Translations under genes and position numbers: made by a program | The notes under the pieces: model-generated | Told to the model about the DNA's origin: nothing | Seen by the model: only the letters and a program-made list of their open reading frames with translations | Databases searched by the model: none | Shown here: in pieces, positions 22,440-34,585 of the stretch | Numbering within the stretch: position 1 is the first letter of the stretch | Layout of the letters: each line of letters begins with the position of its first letter | Assembly (NCBI RefSeq): GCF_040939455.1 | Contig: NC_134108.1 | Coordinates: 53,753,501-53,817,500, forward strand | DNA: 64,000 nt | From: Microcebus murinus | Taxonomy: Eukaryota; Chordata; Mammalia; Primates; Cheirogaleidae | Direction of reading: 5' to 3'

Positions 22440-23620
22440 GACCTATGACAAGAAGGCAGTTGAATATCTGATTCTTGCATTTAGGGACTGGGTTGATCTG
22501 GAAATATAAATCTGAGTGTGATCAGTGTTTACAAGGTATTTAAAAATCATGACACTGGGTGAAATTACTAAGGGAGTAAAAGGAAATTGAAAAGGGAAAT
22601 GGTCCAATGACAGGCCTCAGATGCTCCCATGCTGGAATGTCAATAAGAGGTATAGCTAGCAAAAAAAAAAAAAAAAAATGCAAAAAAAGTATACCTAGTT
22701 AAGCATATAGAAAGTACATGAGGTTAGAGTCATCAACCATGTCAAATACTGTAGAAAGTTTAAGATGATGTCTGAGAATTCACAGTTTGTTATTGGAATT
22801 TTGTTAGAGAGTACATGTAAATTTATTAGAACAGTTTCTGTGAATATGTGAAAGAAAAATCCAGGTTTGAGTAATTCGAGAAATAATACTAGAGGTGGAA
22901 TTAGAGAAGAGGATTCTAGGAAACTCTTTTAAAAATATGACATGATAAAGCAAAGGGAAAAATGGGAAGAAGAGAAGGAATCCAAGAGAGACTTGTGTTT
23001 TAGTTTGTTGCTGCTGCTGCTGTACACAGGGAGCAGAACAACACTTGTATAGTGGTGGGAAACTTCCAATTGAAAAGAACAAAGTGCAGTTGCAAGAGGA
23101 AAAAGACAATTTGCTGGAACATGTTCTTGAGCAGGCTGGGGGGGATGGGATCTCATGTGCAAAGGAAGGTGACCTTAGGGGCACCATGAAGGGTTCATCC
23201 GTAGTAACAAGAGGGAAAGCAAAGTCTATCAGCAGAGGTGGGTAAATGTGCTGAGAGTGGGGGAAAGTTATCTTCTAAGTCTCTCTATTTTCATAATATA
23301 GAGAACAAGCTCGTCAGCTGAAGGACGGCAGAGTGATTTTAGAAGTCTGTGCAAGAGAAGTAACAAATCATCTTGTTGAAGAGTGGGAGATGAATTGACT
23401 AGGGAAATACAGTGTGATTGCCAGGCCTCCTACTGATTATGAAGCTAAAATGAGACCAATCAGCATGTATCTGTGTTTGTTTTATTTTGTTTTTTCAGCC
23501 ATGTTCAGTTGCATGAATGTATGCATGGGGTAGGAGGAATCTGATTTTAACTAAGGTTGTGTTTTAGTCACGAGAAGAGCATGAAAGAAGGGAGTTGAGA
23601 ATATAAGCAAGGAGGTAACC
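22440..23620. repeat. Ancient LINE-like interspersed repeat (family uncertain)
   Basis: The text is characteristic of an old dispersed mammalian repeat: 'gttgatctggaaatataaat', 'catgttcttgagcaggctgg', 'gggatgggatctcatgtgca', 'gggttcatccgtagtaacaa', 'aattgactagggaaatacag', 'cagccatgttcagttgcatg'. I recognise the order but not the name (L2/CR1-type is my guess). Contains an A run near 22661 and a short CTG run near 23008. Open frames up to 127 codons carry no recognisable domain. Confidence 0.45.
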
Positions 23621-24874
23621 GTTTAATTGACCTTTTTAATCATAAACACAACAGAATGACTATTACTAGAGTCTGAGTTATACAGATGTTAGCCAGAATT
23701 GTTGTAGGATTACAAATCTGGAAAATTAATCCTCTGTTATTGAGGATCTAGGCTTTTGTGAGCTCATGAAGCAGAGTCCAATTAGCTAACGAGATTCTAG
23801 AATCTGCTTTAATAAATAAATCACATTTTTAATGCCATCATCTCTAAGTTAAAAAGATTGAGATTGTAAGGAGGAAAAATATTTACTTTCAGATCAGACA
23901 CCTGCTGCTTCCAATTTAGATATTGAGTAAATTATCAGAAGAGAAAACAGCAGAGTGAAATGTGCTGTGTTCTGTCCTTCCTAATTAACAAGAGTCAGTT
24001 CTGAGCAACCTTATTCAGGTCTCCTTTTCCTCATTGAGCTGACCAGGGAAGACCTTCAAGGCAAAATGTGTGAGCCATTTAAAAAAACTTCAAACAACAG
24101 ATAAGCACTGAAGTCTTTGAAGAAACTGTGAACACCCTCTGGGGAGAAAATTAGACTTGTGAACTTAAAAAATGGCACACAAACATTTTAACACAAAACC
24201 GAAGACAGGGGTCAACAGAGATATTTCCAACTGAAGATTGCCTGTTGAGGAAGAAATTAGTTTTGAACATCAAAAATAAATGAACAAAGGGAGGAGAAAA
24301 CAACATTAAATTAGGGTCTTTTCCTCAAGAAAAGCTCCCCCGGCCGTCCCCACACACAAACACACTAATCAAGCTTTATTATTATAAAACAAAATCTCTT
24401 TTCAAGTAAGAAAATCGAACTCTAGAAAACCAATTATAAAAAAAAAGTTGTTTTTATAAGGATTTCTATGTTCCTGTTAGCTTCAAAAAGGTAGTTAATT
24501 TTGACTGACCTCTTGTTATTAAACAGATAAGCATTATTCTTTTATTTGCAATTTATTTTCTTCTACTATTAACATATCATTTTATCATTCTATTTTTAGT
24601 TTTAAACATAAATGTGAAATTTTTCAGACTAAGCACAATTTATGTCATTCTTTAGTCATAAGGAAGGTCTTTAGGTTGAGGTCTGCTGCAGGCACAGACC
24701 TCCAATGAATCCACATAGAGGGACATTCAAAGCAAGCGCTTGTTACTACTGGGCTTCCTCTAAACCCTGGGTAAGTTTCTTCTCTGTTGCTCCATAAATC
24801 AGGAAAATCCTTTCGGTCTAAATTATAGAGTTAGTCTCAAATGTTCTTTCTTTGAGGACTCTTGGATCAGTTTC
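23621..24874. other. Unique sequence
   Basis: No gene recognised. About 23700-24180 is repeat-free with fairly high complexity and could include conserved non-coding sequence, which cannot be judged here. Confidence 0.55.
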
Positions 24875-25255
24875 ATAGGGCTTCCCTAAAATATTACTGG
24901 GTGGCTTAAACAATAGAAATTTATGGTCTCACAGCTCTGGAGGCCAGAAGTCTGAGATCAAGGCGTTGGTGACTTCTGAGGGCTGCGAGGGAAGGCTTTG
25001 TCCTAGGTCTCCTCCGAGGCTTGCAGATGGCTGTCTTCTTCCTGGGTCTTCATGCCATTTTCCCTCTTACGTGTCTGTGTCCAAATTTCTTCTTCTTATA
25101 AGGACACCAGTCATATTGGATTAGGGCCCATCTTAATGACCTCAATTTAGTTACCTCTTTAATGGTAGTATCTTCAAATATAGTTACATTTCAAGATACC
25201 GGAGGTCAGGGCCTCAACCTGTGAATTTTGGAAGAACATAATTCAGCCTGTAACA
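24875..25255 (-). mobile_element. MLT1-type MaLR LTR, reverse, uninterrupted
   Basis: Reads as the reverse complement of MLT1 from its 3' end ('gggtggcttaaacaatagaa', 'ctctggaggccagaagtctg') through 'tgtctgtgtccaaatttctt' and 'cttataaggacaccagtcat' to its 5' end ('attcagcctgtaaca'). About 380 bp, roughly full length. It serves as the empty-site control for the interrupted copy at 1565-2762. Confidence 0.85.
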
Positions 25256-25689
25256 ACCAGGTTGAAAAAGTTTTAAAAACATGTATCACCTTTACTTCTC
25301 ACATTTTTAACATTAATTTTTTTTCTCATTCAGTTTAAAGAATGTAGTTTCCACTATACTTTAAGTACTGACATTTTATATAGAAACCTATTAATATAAC
25401 TCTTCTAAGTATATAAACTGAAATATGTGATAATATAACCATTCATTTTTAATATGAATGAAAAATCTCCTTTCAAAGAAATATTGTATCATTTCTTTTT
25501 CTTCTTGAATCCCTACTAATATTCTCCTTCTCTCTGTGCTGGTACTTAAGAATTTTGTTCAAATATACACTTATTAAAGTATTTATTGATTTTCTTTCTT
25601 ATATATACATATAATTTTAAGAGGCTCTAACCAAGTTTCTTCTCCTTTGAGTTCTTATAATAATTATAATGATGATGATGTCATAATAA
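25256..25689. other. Unique AT-rich sequence
   Basis: No gene or repeat recognised apart from simple ATA/GAT-rich runs near 25655-25695. Confidence 0.6.
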
Positions 25690-25918
25690 TAATAGCTATC
25701 ACTTATATAGCACTTGATGCCATACTCTGTTCTAAGGACTTTGTAACTATTGACTCATTTACCCTCACAAAAACCCTTAGAAGTTGTACTATTTTTTTTC
25801 CTATTTGTGGATGAGCAAAATGAAGCATAGTTAGAAGTTATTGATGAAACCAGGATTCAAACCCTAGCAGCTATCTTAGGAAACTACGTGTAACTACTCT
25901 CCTATGCTTCCCCACAAT
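25690..25918 (-). repeat. MIR SINE, reverse
   Basis: The antisense order is clear: 'atagctatcacttatatagc', 'ctctgttctaaggactttgt', 'ctcatttaccctcacaaaaa', 'ttgtggatgagcaaaatgaa', 'aaccaggattcaaaccctag'. Confidence 0.75.
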
Positions 25919-28569
25919 TACTCAGAGCAACATAAATATATTATAATTTTGACAAATTAGTATTAAATATGAAGTGTTAAGTATTATCAAAAAATATATC
26001 CCCTAATGAAGTGAACAAGGGCAATTTTATAGTGATTTTATTAAAGGAGGCTTCTCTGGAACCAGTATTTAAATTTTTTCTCTGTTAACTATCCAAAGGG
26101 TTCAGATTGGGAGAAAGGTACAGCATTCTTTTGCAAAATGGGAGAAAGAGGAACTGGAAAGAAGAACCAGCATGATACCTCTACTATAGGTGCTTTAAGA
26201 AAACATGGAAGTTGGGAACCTGGAAATGGACATCTTTAAATGTGTGTCCAATTACCCACTAGAAAGTTTTCATGTGCCACCAGGAATGTGCTTATTCCAC
26301 ATATTAGCAGAAATCATAAATGGCTCCTTTTCTATAGACCTTTGGCATGGAACTCGCCTTGGTCTTAGCTGCTTTTCCAGAACAGGCTTGAGACAGGGGA
26401 TGGGGGGTAGGGGGGTGGATTGTTCTGTTTGGAAGGTGGGGGAAGGTTGTTCACATGAGCAAGTCCATAGGGCACACTTTGGTTTATGAGTCATGTGCTG
26501 CTCCCAAAGAAAGAGAGGAAACATGAGCACAGTGAAGTAACTCATAGGGAACAAGAGTAGGGGCATGACTAATCAAGAGAGCAGAAAATAAGAGGTGCAA
26601 AATCTGTTCCTGCCACTTCCAACACCCAGAGTGGTTTGATTGTCCTTGTCTCTTCCCCTGGCAGAATGAGGACAGAACAAGTGAAGGGAACCTTAACTCA
26701 CGCATGAAGTCTGGAGTTGCTACTAGCAAACTAGCAGGCTGCTTAATCAAACCAACTCTGGATTAAATTACTACCAGCAATAAGCTTTGTCCTCTTCATC
26801 AAAATAATGTGCATAATAGTGCTTATGTCCATATTTTTTTGAGAGGCTTAAATAATTAAAATTTACTTGTGCTCTACACAGTGCATAGCACCCTCTAGAT
26901 GCTCAATCCACCCCAACAATTACTGCGGTGCTCACAACTACCTATTGAAGTCTAGTTTATGTTTCTAGACCTATTCAAAGGATCACTTTTCCTTAGAGCT
27001 GCTCCCATCTTCACTCCTTCCCTTAGGTCCATGCTACTCAATTAAATCTACATAAGGCAGCAGCACTTTATTTATAAATTTGTTGTTGCAGCAGACCCCA
27101 AGCCTTGTTAGTCCTCATAATGGCCAGGGAAGTGCGTTGTTGCAAAACACAAATTTTAAGTCTTATGTGTGTATATTTTGATTCAGTAGATCTGAGCTGT
27201 GACCCAAGAAAACACATTTTTTAAAACCCACAACAGCTGTTCTGATAACCAGTCACATTTAGAGAAACCTGGACAAAATAATCTTCAATATTATATTCAA
27301 TTCTGAAGTCATATAAAATTAATTTTCTGGCATTTTTAAATGCCTCTTTTTGTTCAGTTTACTTTTGTATATGGTATGGGGGAGTGAATAGGTGGGGCTT
27401 ATGATAAGAAAGGAGTTTAAGTTTTAAGGTTAGTTTTTGCATGGGGGAGTGAGTTTTACTTTATACACAATATTGTCTTTATTTAAACCTCCTGAATCAA
27501 TTGGCTCATCAACTGAAAGTTACAGAGATATCAGGTTAATCTTTGAAAAGGAAAATTCATACTTTTTATTGTTTGGAACATCAGAACCCTAAATGTCAAC
27601 AGATATATCTTTCTAAGAGATATTTATCTGGGGATGCACCTGAACTCACAAGTTTAACAGGAGTATTTTTAAACCATATGCTTCTTCATTCTCTGTACAT
27701 TCTGAATAAAGGCAGGGAGAAGAGGAAAAATGAGTGGGAATGAAAGGGAGAAGAGGAAGGAGATACATAATTTTTAGAATGCCTGACAACAGTATCTGTC
27801 AAATTTGTATTTTTGGATGATGATTATTTGTATGAGCTAAATATTTTCTATCTCACTATATTCTCACTATATTCTTCAATCTACATGGAGCATGACATTC
27901 ACATCAATGTTTTCCTAGCAAGATCACTTACAAATTCAAAATAAATATTGCAAAGAAACAATTCAGAGACTGCCATTTCACAAGTGATGAAGATTTAATA
28001 AAATAGAGCAATAATGATAAGGAGTTAGTAGCATCTGTGTCCATACGCATATATTATTTTGCCAGATGCTTTTTTGGTCATGGAGATATTCTGAGTATAT
28101 GAAGTCAGATGCAATTGTAAGAAACAAAAATAAAATTGCAAAGTGAAGTATAAAGTTAAATATTTTCTACATGTTGTTATTTAATATATCTTGCTATTAT
28201 CTAGTTTAATCCTCAGGCAATTAAAAATAATATGAATTTTGGAAAATGCAGAAATTTCACTTAAAAGAGAAACATTCCACATGGGCCTAAGAAGTATATG
28301 GCATATTGCCATGTTTCTGTCCATTCAAAAAAACCCATATCTGCCCCCAGTGTCTTTTAAATACCTTTTTATAAAGATTAAATGAACAAGAGTGAGCTAA
28401 AGTTATTAAAAGATACATTTTACCTGGAGCACTTACTAGAAATTAAGATGCTGGCACTTTTCTCCCCCACCTCTTGAAAACGATATTAAAATTAAACATT
28501 CCCTTAAACATAAATATGATATAACCAATTTCCTCCTAGAGAAAACCAAAAGATAATTTTCAATTTTGA
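25919..28569. other. Mostly unique sequence
   Basis: No gene recognised. Contains a G-rich tract near 26396-26420. 27179-27280 resembles MER20 ('ttgattcagtagatctgagc') and is listed separately. Confidence 0.55.
27179..27280. repeat. MER20-like hAT fragment
   Basis: 'ttgattcagtagatctgagc' followed by an A-rich 'aaaacacattttttaaaacc' and 'taaccagtcacatttagaga' follows the order of the MER20 core. Short and diverged. Confidence 0.4.
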
Positions 28570-29060
28570 TGCTTTTCCTTACTCATTTTTATTTCGATGA
28601 CTGACGCCTTAAGCTTATTTTTGATTATATGTTTCCCTCTATATCATATTTCAAAAAAAGTTTCTTTTTATGACCTCCTGAAATATTGCAGGGCAGATTC
28701 AAACATGTCCCAAGCAGGTACTGAAGTTTTAATGCATTTTTATGGGAACCAGCCTCAGCCTCTGCAATACAACATTTATTTGTCCAGAAGGATGTTAGTA
28801 GAATGCTATTTATAACTCAGTAAGCAAATTATTCCTATACTACAACTTGTAGAATCATTTGCACCTTTCTATTTAATTAATTAGTTTATCAATGTCATAG
28901 AAGTATTATAAAATGCTTGTTTTACATCTGAATCTCCATGGGAAATAAGTCCATCATATTAGCTAATCTAATGACATAATGATGTCCAAATGGACTTTTA
29001 ATTAAGTCTTTCCTGAAGTCCAAAACAATATTATACCACTTCCATTAATGCTGTCTTGAC
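28570..29060. promoter_or_regulatory. Candidate homeodomain-site-rich non-coding element
   Basis: Repeat-free block dense in TAAT-type cores, including TAATTAATTAG near 28875, 'ctaatctaatgacataatga' near 28965 and TTTAATTAAG near 28998. Such clustering is common in developmental enhancers but also expected by chance in AT-rich DNA. Inference only. Confidence 0.2.
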
Positions 29061-29700
29061 ATAGATTAAATAAAAATGCTTGCTACCAGTGTTTATAATT
29101 CTAGCTTGCTACTTAGAACAACACACAACACAAAGTAGACAATAAATATTAATGTGCGTTGAATCAATATATTGCAACTATGATTTTCTCTTTTACAAAG
29201 CATAGATACCTTGAAGTTCTAGTACTATCTTGTTTTATATTTATAGAGGTAAGTTATGTAATAATTGTCAATTTGTACAAAGTGAAATGAAGAAGTAGGG
29301 GTAAGAAATCCATAAGCTGAATTCTCCAGATCAATGCAATACAGTAGGATTTACACAAATAAACTGGATAATTAATTTATTTAAGAACATGACTTTATAC
29401 AGGTAGACAATGTTAGATTTAACTACATATGTACTAATTCTAGTTTCACTTGATAAAAGATATCATTGTTCTTGTCATTTATTTCTTAATTATAACAAAT
29501 CACTTATATGATTGGGTGTTTCCCCAATTTACTTTTTTTCAATGTAATTTACTTCTTTCAATGCAATTTCCATTTATTTTCTTAATTTAAATACTTGAGA
29601 TTATTTCCTAGGGTTAAATAGTAGACTGAAACTACTGCAAAATTTCTAATGTGGGGAACTCTATTCTACTTAGCTGAGACTTTCATTTAATTTTATCGTA
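29061..29700. other. Unique AT-rich sequence
   Basis: No gene or repeat recognised. Confidence 0.6.
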
Positions 29701-29709
29701 TAGAGTAGA

Positions 29710-30022
29710 AGTTAGCAAACTACTGCCCATGGGCCAAATCTGGCTGCAGCTGTTTTTGTATGACCCACAAGCTAAGACTGTTTTTAACATTGTCAAATGA
29801 CTGAAAAAAAATCAAAGAACATGATAAGTGAAAATCAAAGAAAATTCAAATTATAGTTTCCATATGTAAAGTTTTGTGGGAACACAGCCTCACTCATTTA
29901 TTTACGTATCCCTGCTTTCACACTGCAGGGACAGAGCTGAGGAGTTAGAACAGAGACCACATGGCCTACAGAGCCTTAAATATTTACTATTTAGCCCTTT
30001 ATGAAAAAGGCTTGCCAACTCC
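29710..30022. mobile_element. hAT-type non-autonomous DNA transposon, complete copy
   Basis: Left end AGTTAGCAAACTACTGCC and right end GGCTTGCCAACTCCT form an imperfect inverted repeat. Direct repeats TAGAGTAGA occur at 29701-29709 and 30023-30031 (8-9 bp, as for hAT). Internal 'gggaacacagcctcactcat' and 'ttaaatatttactatttagc' are shared with the split copy at 4877-5573. Confidence 0.85.
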
Positions 30023-30031
30023 TAGAGTAGA

Positions 30032-30470
30032 GCATTTATCTCTACTTTCTTTTTGACATTATATTATTGATGTCCTTTTTAGTAGTTGCCTTTCTTCAAA
30101 CTGATGTATTTTTGGCCATCTTCAGGAAGATTAGAAGAAAGTTGCACTACTGCAATTACAATGACTCTCTTATGTTTGCATCTCAGCATTTTAAAAAATT
30201 GAATAATGTTTCTCAGATTATAACATTATTAGCTCTTTGTGGCCAAGTTCTATAACATCAAATATGGGTCCTATTTCTAGCCTAATGATTTTCCCCATAA
30301 CAGGTTAAAAGGTATTGTATCATACTTGATTTAAACATTTTTTGACAAGTAGAATGATATGTAATTAACAACCTACCACTGAAATAGCATCAACAAATTG
30401 ATTTACCATCCTCATAAATCAAATATATAACTAAAGAATTTTTAACGGACTTGCTAGGTGAACTGCATTG
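30032..30470. other. Unique AT-rich sequence
   Basis: No gene or repeat recognised; a 62-codon frame here has no recognisable product. Confidence 0.6.
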
Positions 30471-30478
30471 TTCTAAAT

Positions 30479-30938
30479 CAGTGGTCCCCAACATTTTTGG
30501 CACCAGGGATTGGTTTTATGGAAGAAAATTTTTCGACAGCCAGAGGGTAGGGGAATGATTTCAGCATGATTCAAGCACGTTACCATTTACTGTGCAGTCA
30601 AACCTCTCTGCTGATGATAATTTGTATTTCCTGCTGCCCCCCAGCACTAGCATCACCGACTCAGCTCCACCTCAGATCATCAGACATTAGATAGATTCTC
30701 ATAAGGAGCTCGCAACCTAGATTCCTCACATGCTCAGTTTATAGTAGGGTCCCTGCTGTATCCAGAATCTAATGCCATGGCTGATCTAACAGGAGGTAGA
30801 ACTCAAGCAGTGATGGGAGTGTTGGGGAGTGACTGTAAATACAGATGAAGCTTTGCTCAATTGCCCACCACTCACCTCTTGTGTGTGGCCAGGTTCTTAA
30901 CAGGTACCAGTCCATGGCCTTCAGGTTGGGTACCACAG
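30479..30938. mobile_element. hAT-type non-autonomous DNA transposon, 460 bp, 8-bp TSD
   Basis: Starts CAGTGGTCCCCAACATTTTT and ends GGTTGGGTACCACAG. Perfect 8-bp duplications TTCTAAAT lie at 30471-30478 and 30939-30946. Internally it keeps paired inverted segments around 'tagattctcataaggagctc' and 'ccagaatctaatgccatggc'. This is a longer sister of 18606-18908. Confidence 0.9.
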
Positions 30939-31002
30939 TTCTAAATTATAAAAATAAATAAAAGTCTAGTTTGGCAAATATCATTGTTGAAGAGGAAAAC
31001 TG

Positions 31003-31349
31003 GGCCTGGCGCAGTGGCTCATGCCTGTAATTCTAGCACACTGGGAGCCTGAGGCAGGAGGATCACTCAAGGTCAGAAGTTTGAAACCAGCCTGAGCAAG
31101 AGTGAGACCTTGTCTCTAGTAAAAATAGAAAGAAATTAATTGGCCAACTAAAAATATATGGAAAAAATTAGCCAGGTATGGTGACACATGCTTGTAATTC
31201 CAGCTACTCGGGAAGCTGAGGCAGAAGGATCGCTTGAGCCCAGGAGTCTGAGGTTGCTGTGAGTTTGAGGTAGGCTGATGCCATGGTATTCTAGCCCTGG
31301 CAACAGAGTGAGACTCTGTCTCAGAAAAGAAAAGAAAAGAAAAAAAGAA
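31003..31349 (+). mobile_element. Alu, strepsirrhine type
   Basis: Dimeric Alu from GGCCTGGCGCAGTGGCTC to an A/G-rich tail (AAAAG repeats). The linker 'agaaattaattggccaacta' marks the lemur/galago lineage. Flanking duplications AAGAGGAAAACTG at 30990-31002 and 31350-31362 are identical (13 bp). Moderately diverged. Confidence 0.95.
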
Positions 31350-31362
31350 AAGAGGAAAACTG

Positions 31363-33479
31363 TGGACCGGTATCAGATCTTTATGTTTCCTATTGACTAT
31401 AGTTAATAATAGTGTATTGCATATTTCAAAATTACTATTGAGTAGATTTTAAATGTTCTCACCACAAAGAATGGATAAGTATTTGAGGTACTGAATATGT
31501 TAATTAGCTTAATTTAATTAATGTATATAATGTAAACATGTATTATATACATTGTATCCCATAAATATATACAATTATTGTTGTCAATGAAAATATTTTT
31601 AAATGTTAACAAATTAAAATAATGGATAAAGAAATAAGTAGTAAATACAATTTACTAGAATGAGTATTTTTTTAAAATGACAAGGTACCAAAATATATTA
31701 AGAAATTTCTGAAGAATTACAGTTATAAATATAAATCATAAATTAATTTTAAAAATAAGCAAGTATTTATCTGATTTAGTGTGAAGATGGACTTTCTAAA
31801 GCTGTTACAAATAAATAAGAAAAGTATAAATTATCTGGGGAAAAATGGACAAAGGTAAGCTTAATAGTGTTATTTTGTGAAAAATGATACACATTAAACT
31901 GAAATTTTAAAGGGTCAAATATATTTGATTATCCAGAATTTCATATGATTGATTCCAATACACCGATGAAGGTGGCTTGTTAAAATTATTGGAAGGATGT
32001 ATGAAAATAAGAGCCTCAAATATAATACATCCTTGGTCTCATTTATTCTGTTTTATTTATTTCAAGGAAAATTAAGAAACAGCTTATGATTTATTTACAC
32101 TGATTCTATCCATACTGTGTTTAAAATATTTCATGAGAAAAGTCCAAAAGTCCAACAATAATATAATGATTAGATAAGTGATAGAACATCTTTGATACAC
32201 GTCTATATAGCAAATAAAATCAATGGGAGAAAATTTGATCATGCTAGACCACCAGGAGGTGCTGAAAGGGCTATAGGAAATGTCTCCTTTTTTTCCTATT
32301 CCTCACTAACTCTTCAGAATTCTCCCTCTCTACTTACCTCTGCTCTAACACAGTCTTGCTCCACCTTGTGTGGTACTACTTACCAATGTTGCTCAAAGAT
32401 AGTAAAAGAATGGAAGCTGGTAAAAACAGAGTAGGTCAGCTCTAAGTGGTTCACACAGCTCAGGCAGCAGAGCAATGTTGTCACTGCAGAGACAAAGAGG
32501 AAGGGAGAGTCTGTGATGTGAAGGGTGACTGGGGATGGTAAGAGTCTGGACCAAGGGAAAAGGAGAAGGAACCACAGGATAGCTCAGGCTTAGTGGAGGT
32601 CACAGCAGAGATGCAAGGTAGGGCTCCCTAGCTGGAGGATGAGCTCTGGATGGAGTCGGTAATGAGAAGTAAGGCAGAAACCATTTTCAGTCACTGAATT
32701 TGTTTATCCAAATGTTCCCTGGCCATGTGACTGTAGTTTGCTATATGCGATATTGTCTTATTTTAGAATATTATCTAGAAATATTTCACATTATTTAAAA
32801 TTTTCCTTTCCTTGTCTAATGTGCTAGGCAATAAAAAGACATTTGTAGTTTTTAGGTTTTATTTGCTTTTTAACTCAAGAAATTTTTAAATATTTAGATC
32901 TTTATTTAAAAAAAATAGACATGAATCACTGGTCAGGAGTAAAGTACCATAGTTGTAGTGATGAAACAAAATTTGTAACCAGTGAAGGAGAAAAGGCTGT
33001 TAGCCATAATGATAGTCTTGGCAAGTAATTATTATTGTTTTCTATTTCAGATAGAAGACTGTGAAGATTGAAACAAAACCTTATGTTGTTTCTTACCTGA
33101 ATCACAATAAAGGATACAGCAAAATTTCATTCATGTAAGAAAGTATTTTTTTTTCATTCCAATAATACTGTGGCATATTGCTCTGGGAAATAAATGTATG
33201 CCATAGAATAATATGTTAGAGGGGAAAAAAAGAAACTGGAGTTAAGAAAATAACTGTATATTTGTTTAAGACACAATTAAATGTGAAAAATTCTCAAAAT
33301 GCTTATAAAATGCCCTTAAGATCCAATGTCACTTGTAACATTTTCTATGGAAACAAGGGCAGGCTTTCTTAAAGTCTTAGGATTTTCATGAAGCACTGAT
33401 TGAAATACAGCGCAGTGGCCCACCCTGCCCCCCACAGCATGGACTTACAGGAAGACCTTGCTCTGTCTCAGCTGCAACT
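31363..33479. other. AT-rich non-coding sequence
   Basis: No gene recognised. 32400-32680 is purine-rich and higher in GC but shows no repeat I can name. Confidence 0.55.
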
Positions 33480-34010
33480 CCTATGATGTCTTTCCTCCTG
33501 GAAGATGAAGAAAAGAATCTCAGTAAGTCTCCAATGGAACTAAACCATCAAAGAATAATTACACTGGATGAAGTTAAACAGGCAAGGAAGACTTTATTCA
33601 AGACTATTACAACAGGGAAGAAAGACTAAACTCCCTGAAATAAAAACAAGAGAGTTTTTAAAAAAAGTGCTGGGGTGAACTACTGGAAAAGTATTAGAGG
33701 ACTTTAGGGGCAAGGTTGGTCAGTGTGATTAGGCCATTTGTGTCTGATAATTGGAACTTATGGGAGTCACAGACACTCGGAAAGAGGATGCTATCGTTCT
33801 TGATGGTTACATATCATAGGAATGGCTCCTAGGTCCTTGAGAAAGACATTTCTGGGTTACAGAAGATTTTCATCTTGAAGGAGCAAAGAAATACCTTAAA
33901 ATAAAAGCTTTCTAAAGTGAATGCTGTAAGTAAAGGGAGGTCAGCGACCTATAATTAGAAAGAAACCTGTCTAAAGTTTAGTCAAGCTGAGGGGAACATT
34001 AACACTGTCG
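33480..34010 (-). mobile_element. LTR-like repeat, reverse (family uncertain)
   Basis: Read on the minus strand it has AATAAAG at 33592-33598 followed by 'tcttccttgcctg', resembling an LTR polyadenylation and U5 region, with upstream U3-like sequence to about 34010. The stretch around 33800-33870 ('ctcctaggtccttgagaaag') aligns at roughly 70% with 61320-61390 ('ttcccaggtccttgataaag'), and 33900-33950 with 61455-61505, so this is a dispersed repeat. Borders uncertain. Confidence 0.45.
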
Positions 34011-34583
34011 TAGTTAGCTGCCTCATGTGACCCACCCCCACACTGGCACTTGGGCTACCAATCCATTGCAGTGGAGAAGTTATACAATAGAAGACAGACA
34101 GAGTTAGAGGTGATATAGGCTGGTGTAGTGCAATGACGCCTAACTCCTTCTTAAGGCTTCTCTACATTTGTTAAGAAGCAATGTCAGGAGTCGCATTTAA
34201 TCCCAGCGTACATGAAATACTAATAATGGATGATGATACTGTTTAATATTTAGAGGCAAAAAACCAAGTCTGTATTCTGGCTCTAGTCTTAAACCTGCCA
34301 TCAACATACATTTTTTTGTTTGTTTTTCTAGCTCCATGGCTCAAAGGAGAAGTATTAGAAGCCAAGTATATTTCTTTTTATGCTTTCTGATTAACTCTAG
34401 AGAATCCTTTAAACAATCTTTCTTACTTATTTGAATTTTGATCTCAGATACTTTTAATGACTTTAATCAACAGTCATGGAAATAGTTTTTCTCTACTCAA
34501 AGTAAACTGTTAGTGAGAATTTTGCTAACTTGTATATTACTTAATATACTTATTAAGTAAGTATATTACTTAATAAATGTGAG
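34011..34583. other. Unique sequence with a short direct repeat
   Basis: GTATATTACTTAATA occurs at 34532-34546 and again at 34561-34575, separated by palindromic AT-rich sequence just upstream of the Tigger element. No gene recognised. Confidence 0.6.
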
Positions 34584-34585
34584 TA

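Noticed and set aside
22804..23187. 127-codon minus-strand open frame with a glutamine run
   Set aside because: The Q run is a short CTG repeat read in reverse inside an ancient repeat; no domain.
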